44,579 nucleotides of DNA from Bacteroidota bacterium (GTDB lineage: Bacteria > Bacteroidota > Bacteroidia > Sphingobacteriales > Sphingobacteriaceae): the NCBI GenBank assembly GCA_013286985.1, contig JABDEQ010000004.1:8270-52848 (forward strand), in the 5' to 3' direction. The translations under genes were made by a program, and so were the position numbers. Every line of letters begins with the position of its first letter. Positions within the stretch are counted from its first letter, which is position 1. Below the pieces are notes generated by a model, which was not told the origin of the DNA, ran no database searches, and saw nothing but the letters and a program-made list of their open reading frames with translations. Below are positions 41,829 to 44,579 of the stretch, one piece after another.

Positions 41829-43151
41829 ATGGCTACAGTTAGTGCCAAGATTTTTGAACATCATGAAAAAAACGACGGTACTTTTAATATAAAGTACATC
41901 GTTTATCACAAGGGAGAAAGAAGACATATTGATTCTCCCCATTTTGTTTCCAAACGCCAACTCACCAAAGATTTTGAAATTAAAGACAAGGTTGTATTGC
42001 GATGGCTGGAAGAGACGCTCGATGATTACCGGATTTTGATCAGTTCTGTTGGTCCAAGGCTGGACTTTTTTACCTGTGAAGAATTGCGGGACTACCTGAG
42101 AGACCATAATAAGGAAATCGACATTGTCCAATTCGCCGACGAGCACATCAAATTTCTTAAAAGTGAGGAACAAAACAGGGAACCCTATTCGAGGACTTTC
42201 AGGAAAATTAAAAACAGTCTTATCGATTATTTCGGGCGTGCGGAGATTTCAATAAACGAAATCCACTCTAATATGCTGTATGGTTACGAGCGTTTCCTGA
42301 AAACCAGCAGGAAGCAAACCCGAATTAATCAACTTGGTAAGCCGGTGACAACCATTGAGAAAGGTTTATCGAGAGGCGGTCTCCACGCACATATGCGCGA
42401 CCTTCGAACTTTATTCAACGAAGCTAAAAGGACATACAATAATGATGAGTTGGGAATATTCCGGATTAAGCATTACCCTTTCACCAAATACAAGGTTGGA
42501 GCGCCACCTGCAACAAGAAAACGGAATTTTGATGTTGACCAGGTCCTTACCATTCGTGATTGTAAGGTTCCTGAAGGGAGCCGGATCGAATTGGCTAAAG
42601 AACTGTTCATGCTTTCATTTTATCTTTGCGGAACCAATGCAGTCGATTTTTACCATGCGTCGGAGGCAAATATTGTAAAGGGCAGATTTGAATATAAACG
42701 GTCCAAAACCCAGGGTAGGCGGCGGGATGAGGCGTTTATCAGTATTAAAATTGTCGGCGAAGCACAACCCCTTCTTGAAAAATACCTCGGTAAACTTAAT
42801 TCGAGATATGGAGCTTATGACTATTTAGATTATGCCCTTTATAAGGGCATGAAAGGCCTTAGAGAATTAACAGGAATCCCCGAGTTGACTTTATATTGGG
42901 CAAGGCACACATTCGGTACGCTTGCCAGAAATGAATGCCGGATGAGCGTTGACGATATAGGGGAGGCCCTAAACCATGTCGATAATGGGCACGTGACGAC
43001 TGATATTTATATTGCCAAAGATTGGACAATCGTTGATGATGTGCAGTTCCAGGTCATCGCTTTGATAAAGAATGGACAATCTTTTGAAAACAATTCAATT
43101 AGTAATACGCCGGAAGTAATACGCAGATCGATGAAATTGATTTCAGCTTAA
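41829..43151 (+). CDS. Tyrosine recombinase/integrase, Bacteroidota type
   Basis: Site-specific recombinase of 440 residues. The N-terminal 75 or so residues fit an arm-binding domain, about 95-205 a SAM-like core-binding domain, and about 230-400 the catalytic domain. Catalytic positions readable are Lys293 (RSKTQG), Arg359-His360 (YWARHTF), His383 (EALNHVD) and the nucleophile Tyr394 (TTDIYIA). The position of the first catalytic Arg reads Asn (CGTNAVDF) and the box II His is Tyr, as known for some Bacteroidota integrases such as the CTnDOT enzyme, which lacks the first Arg. It lies just 3' of a tRNA gene, the usual setting for an element that integrates at tRNA 3' ends. No excisionase, relaxase, phage or transposition genes accompany it, so it may be a remnant. 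Confidence 0.88.
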   Translation: MATVSAKIFEHHEKNDGTFNIKYIVYHKGERRHIDSPHFVSKRQLTKDFEIKDKVVLRWLEETLDDYRILISSVGPRLDFFTCEELRDYLRDHNKEIDIVQFADEHIKFLKSEEQNREPYSRTFRKIKNSLIDYFGRAEISINEIHSNMLYGYERFLKTSRKQTRINQLGKPVTTIEKGLSRGGLHAHMRDLRTLFNEAKRTYNNDELGIFRIKHYPFTKYKVGAPPATRKRNFDVDQVLTIRDCKVPEGSRIELAKELFMLSFYLCGTNAVDFYHASEANIVKGRFEYKRSKTQGRRRDEAFISIKIVGEAQPLLEKYLGKLNSRYGAYDYLDYALYKGMKGLRELTGIPELTLYWARHTFGTLARNECRMSVDDIGEALNHVDNGHVTTDIYIAKDWTIVDDVQFQVIALIKNGQSFENNSISNTPEVIRRSMKLISA

Positions 43152-43184
43152 TTTTCATTTAAAAAAATCATTGGTGAAAACAAT

Positions 43185-44579
43185 TTAATGCGACAAGACC
43201 ACAACGGACCGTTCCCCCACAAGGTAACCGGACGAGGCCAGTTGAACTGCATTTTGGGGCGTCATGTCCTGTCCGGCGGGCAAATAAGTGTTGATGATCT
43301 GTTTCCATGGCCCAGCAGCCGCAATCGTAAAACTCATCGGCTGCCAATAGGCATTTACCAAAACATAAAGCTCCTTACCCTGACCTGTGCTGTCCAATAG
43401 ATGATACGCAAAATAACGTAGGTTGGGGTCGCCATAATTGACCGGGCTACCATCAAATCCGAATACTGCATAATCGCCCCTCCAGAAGCGGCTCCTGCTG
43501 ATAGCCGGGTTTACTTTGCGAAAAGCGATTAGCGCCGTCATAAAATCGTGAAAGGGCTGCATCGTTGTTAGCCTTGTCCAGTCCAACCATGCGGTTGCGT
43601 TGTCCTGGTTATACGGATTATTGTTACCACCCTGCGTATGCAGAAATTCGTCGCCGGCGACAAACATGGGTGTGCCATTTGCCAATAGCAGCATGGTAGC
43701 CAGGTTCTTCGCCTGCCTGAGCCGCAGATCCATCACAGATTGAGGAACTATACCCACATCGCCTTCCCAGCCGCAATTCCAGCTATTGTTGTCATTGCTG
43801 CCGTCATTATTATTTTCGCCATTAGCCTGGTTGTGCTTGTCGTTATAGGAAACCACATCGCACAGGGTGAAGCCGTCATGGCAGGTAATGAAATTGATGC
43901 TTTGATAAGGATGATATGCGTTCATCAGGTCGCCCGGAAAAATGTCATCGCTACCATAGACGCGGCAAATCGCCGCTCCAGTCAGGTTCGGGTCACTCTT
44001 TATGAAACTGCGGATGTCATCACGAAATTTACCGTTCCATTGTGACCAGGTGTTTCCCGGAAAGGTGCGCCCCAATTGATAACCTCCGCCTGCGTCCCAG
44101 GGTTCTGCAATAAAACGGATGCCCTGGAAATCCGGGTCGGCCATTAATTGCGCAAAGATCGGTGGCTGGTCTGTAATATCGTTTGCGGATGTCCGGGAAA
44201 ATACAGAGGCCAGATCAAAGCGGAACCCGTCGATGTGCATTTCTTTGATCCAATACAGGAGGCTGGCGACTATCAGCCGCTGTACCACAGGATGGTCTGT
44301 TCTCATGGTGTTACCTGTTCCTGAATAATTCTGATAGGGATCATTCGGATTATCACTCATCAGGTAGTAGGTGCTGTTGTCAAGTCCTTTAAAACTAAAT
44401 ACCGGACCGCCTTGGCCGCCTTCTGTGGTATGGTTGAATACCACATCCATGATCACTTCAATCCCCGCTGTATGCAGCGCCTTTACCATGTTTTTGAATT
44501 CTTTGATAGCACCCCCTGGCGATTTATCAGAAGAATAGCCGTTATGCGGAGCGAAGAAATTAAGTGTACTGTAGCCCCA
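43185..44579 (-). CDS. glgX: Glycogen debranching enzyme, GlgX type (5' end off window)
   Basis: GH13 alpha-glucosidase of the isoamylase/GlgX group, which hydrolyses alpha-1,6 branches of glycogen. The reading frame is open to the right edge, so the true start lies outside; 464 C-terminal residues are visible. Before the first Met seen (codon at 44487-44489) the frame continues as WGYSTLNFFAPHNGYSS, which is core GlgX sequence. GH13 regions present are DVVFNHT (I), DGFRFDLASVF with the nucleophile Asp (II), FIAEPWD with the acid/base Glu (III) and FITCHDGFTL (IV), then the NPYNQDN and AWLDWT segments and a C-terminal beta domain. It points toward the integrase gene, ending 33 bp from it. G+C is higher than in the glycan genes, consistent with chromosomal background. 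Confidence 0.93.
   Translation of the reverse strand, partial: WGYSTLNFFAPHNGYSSDKSPGGAIKEFKNMVKALHTAGIEVIMDVVFNHTTEGGQGGPVFSFKGLDNSTYYLMSDNPNDPYQNYSGTGNTMRTDHPVVQRLIVASLLYWIKEMHIDGFRFDLASVFSRTSANDITDQPPIFAQLMADPDFQGIRFIAEPWDAGGGYQLGRTFPGNTWSQWNGKFRDDIRSFIKSDPNLTGAAICRVYGSDDIFPGDLMNAYHPYQSINFITCHDGFTLCDVVSYNDKHNQANGENNNDGSNDNNSWNCGWEGDVGIVPQSVMDLRLRQAKNLATMLLLANGTPMFVAGDEFLHTQGGNNNPYNQDNATAWLDWTRLTTMQPFHDFMTALIAFRKVNPAISRSRFWRGDYAVFGFDGSPVNYGDPNLRYFAYHLLDSTGQGKELYVLVNAYWQPMSFTIAAAGPWKQIINTYLPAGQDMTPQNAVQLASSGYLVGERSVVVLSH

Noticed and set aside
43188..44328. Plus-strand open frames opposite glgX
   Set aside because: They lie entirely within the well-supported debranching enzyme gene on the other strand and show no domain features.
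1..44579. CRISPR arrays, insertion sequences, transposases, rRNA genes, toxin-antitoxin or phage defence genes
   Set aside because: No spaced short repeats, transposase motifs, rRNA sequence or defence-type genes were recognised; the only mobility gene is the tyrosine recombinase.

Overview
The window looks like chromosomal DNA of a Bacteroidota bacterium, most likely Sphingobacteriaceae (Mucilaginibacter or Pedobacter type). This rests on AT-rich glycan genes, no clear Shine-Dalgarno sequences, a TAnnTTTG-type -7 box before the tRNA gene, a Bacteroidota-style tyrosine integrase and a long multi-SLBB Wza-like exporter. Genus-level placement is inference.

Bases 1-41421 hold two complete Wzy-type surface polysaccharide (capsule/exopolysaccharide) modules in tandem, all on the + strand. 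Module 1 (5-27925) runs wza-like exporter, wzz-like co-polymerase, a pseudaminic acid (nonulosonate) set (pseB, pseC, aldo/keto reductase, pseF, class III aminotransferase, a pseG-pseH fusion, pseI), an acyltransferase, a PhyH-type dioxygenase, wzx, a run of glycosyltransferases with an acyltransferase and an SDR sugar-modifying enzyme, wzy, more glycosyltransferases and a wzi-like outer-membrane protein. Module 2 (28054-41421) runs a second wza, second wzz, second wzx, three GT2 enzymes, second wzy, GT4, serine-acetyltransferase-like enzyme, GT4 and a polyprenyl-phosphate sugar-1-phosphate transferase. That last enzyme is the only initiating transferase in the window, so module 1 may depend on it or on one elsewhere.

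The most striking feature is that the two wza genes are the same at every base I compared over about 2.3 kb (1-2325 and 28050-30374, period 28,049) and then differ at about 25 positions in the last 184 bp. This is the signature of recent gene conversion or duplication. It sets module 1 between long direct repeats, so homologous recombination could delete or amplify it. A G9 tract inside pseB is a second candidate for on/off variation of the surface glycan.

Bases 41422-43184 hold a tRNA gene with CAT anticodon, its promoter and an intrinsic terminator, then a tyrosine recombinase preceded by a cluster of TGTWACA repeats. No other mobile-element genes are present. From 43185 to the right edge, on the - strand and cut by the window, is a glycogen debranching enzyme (GlgX type), probably ordinary chromosomal background.
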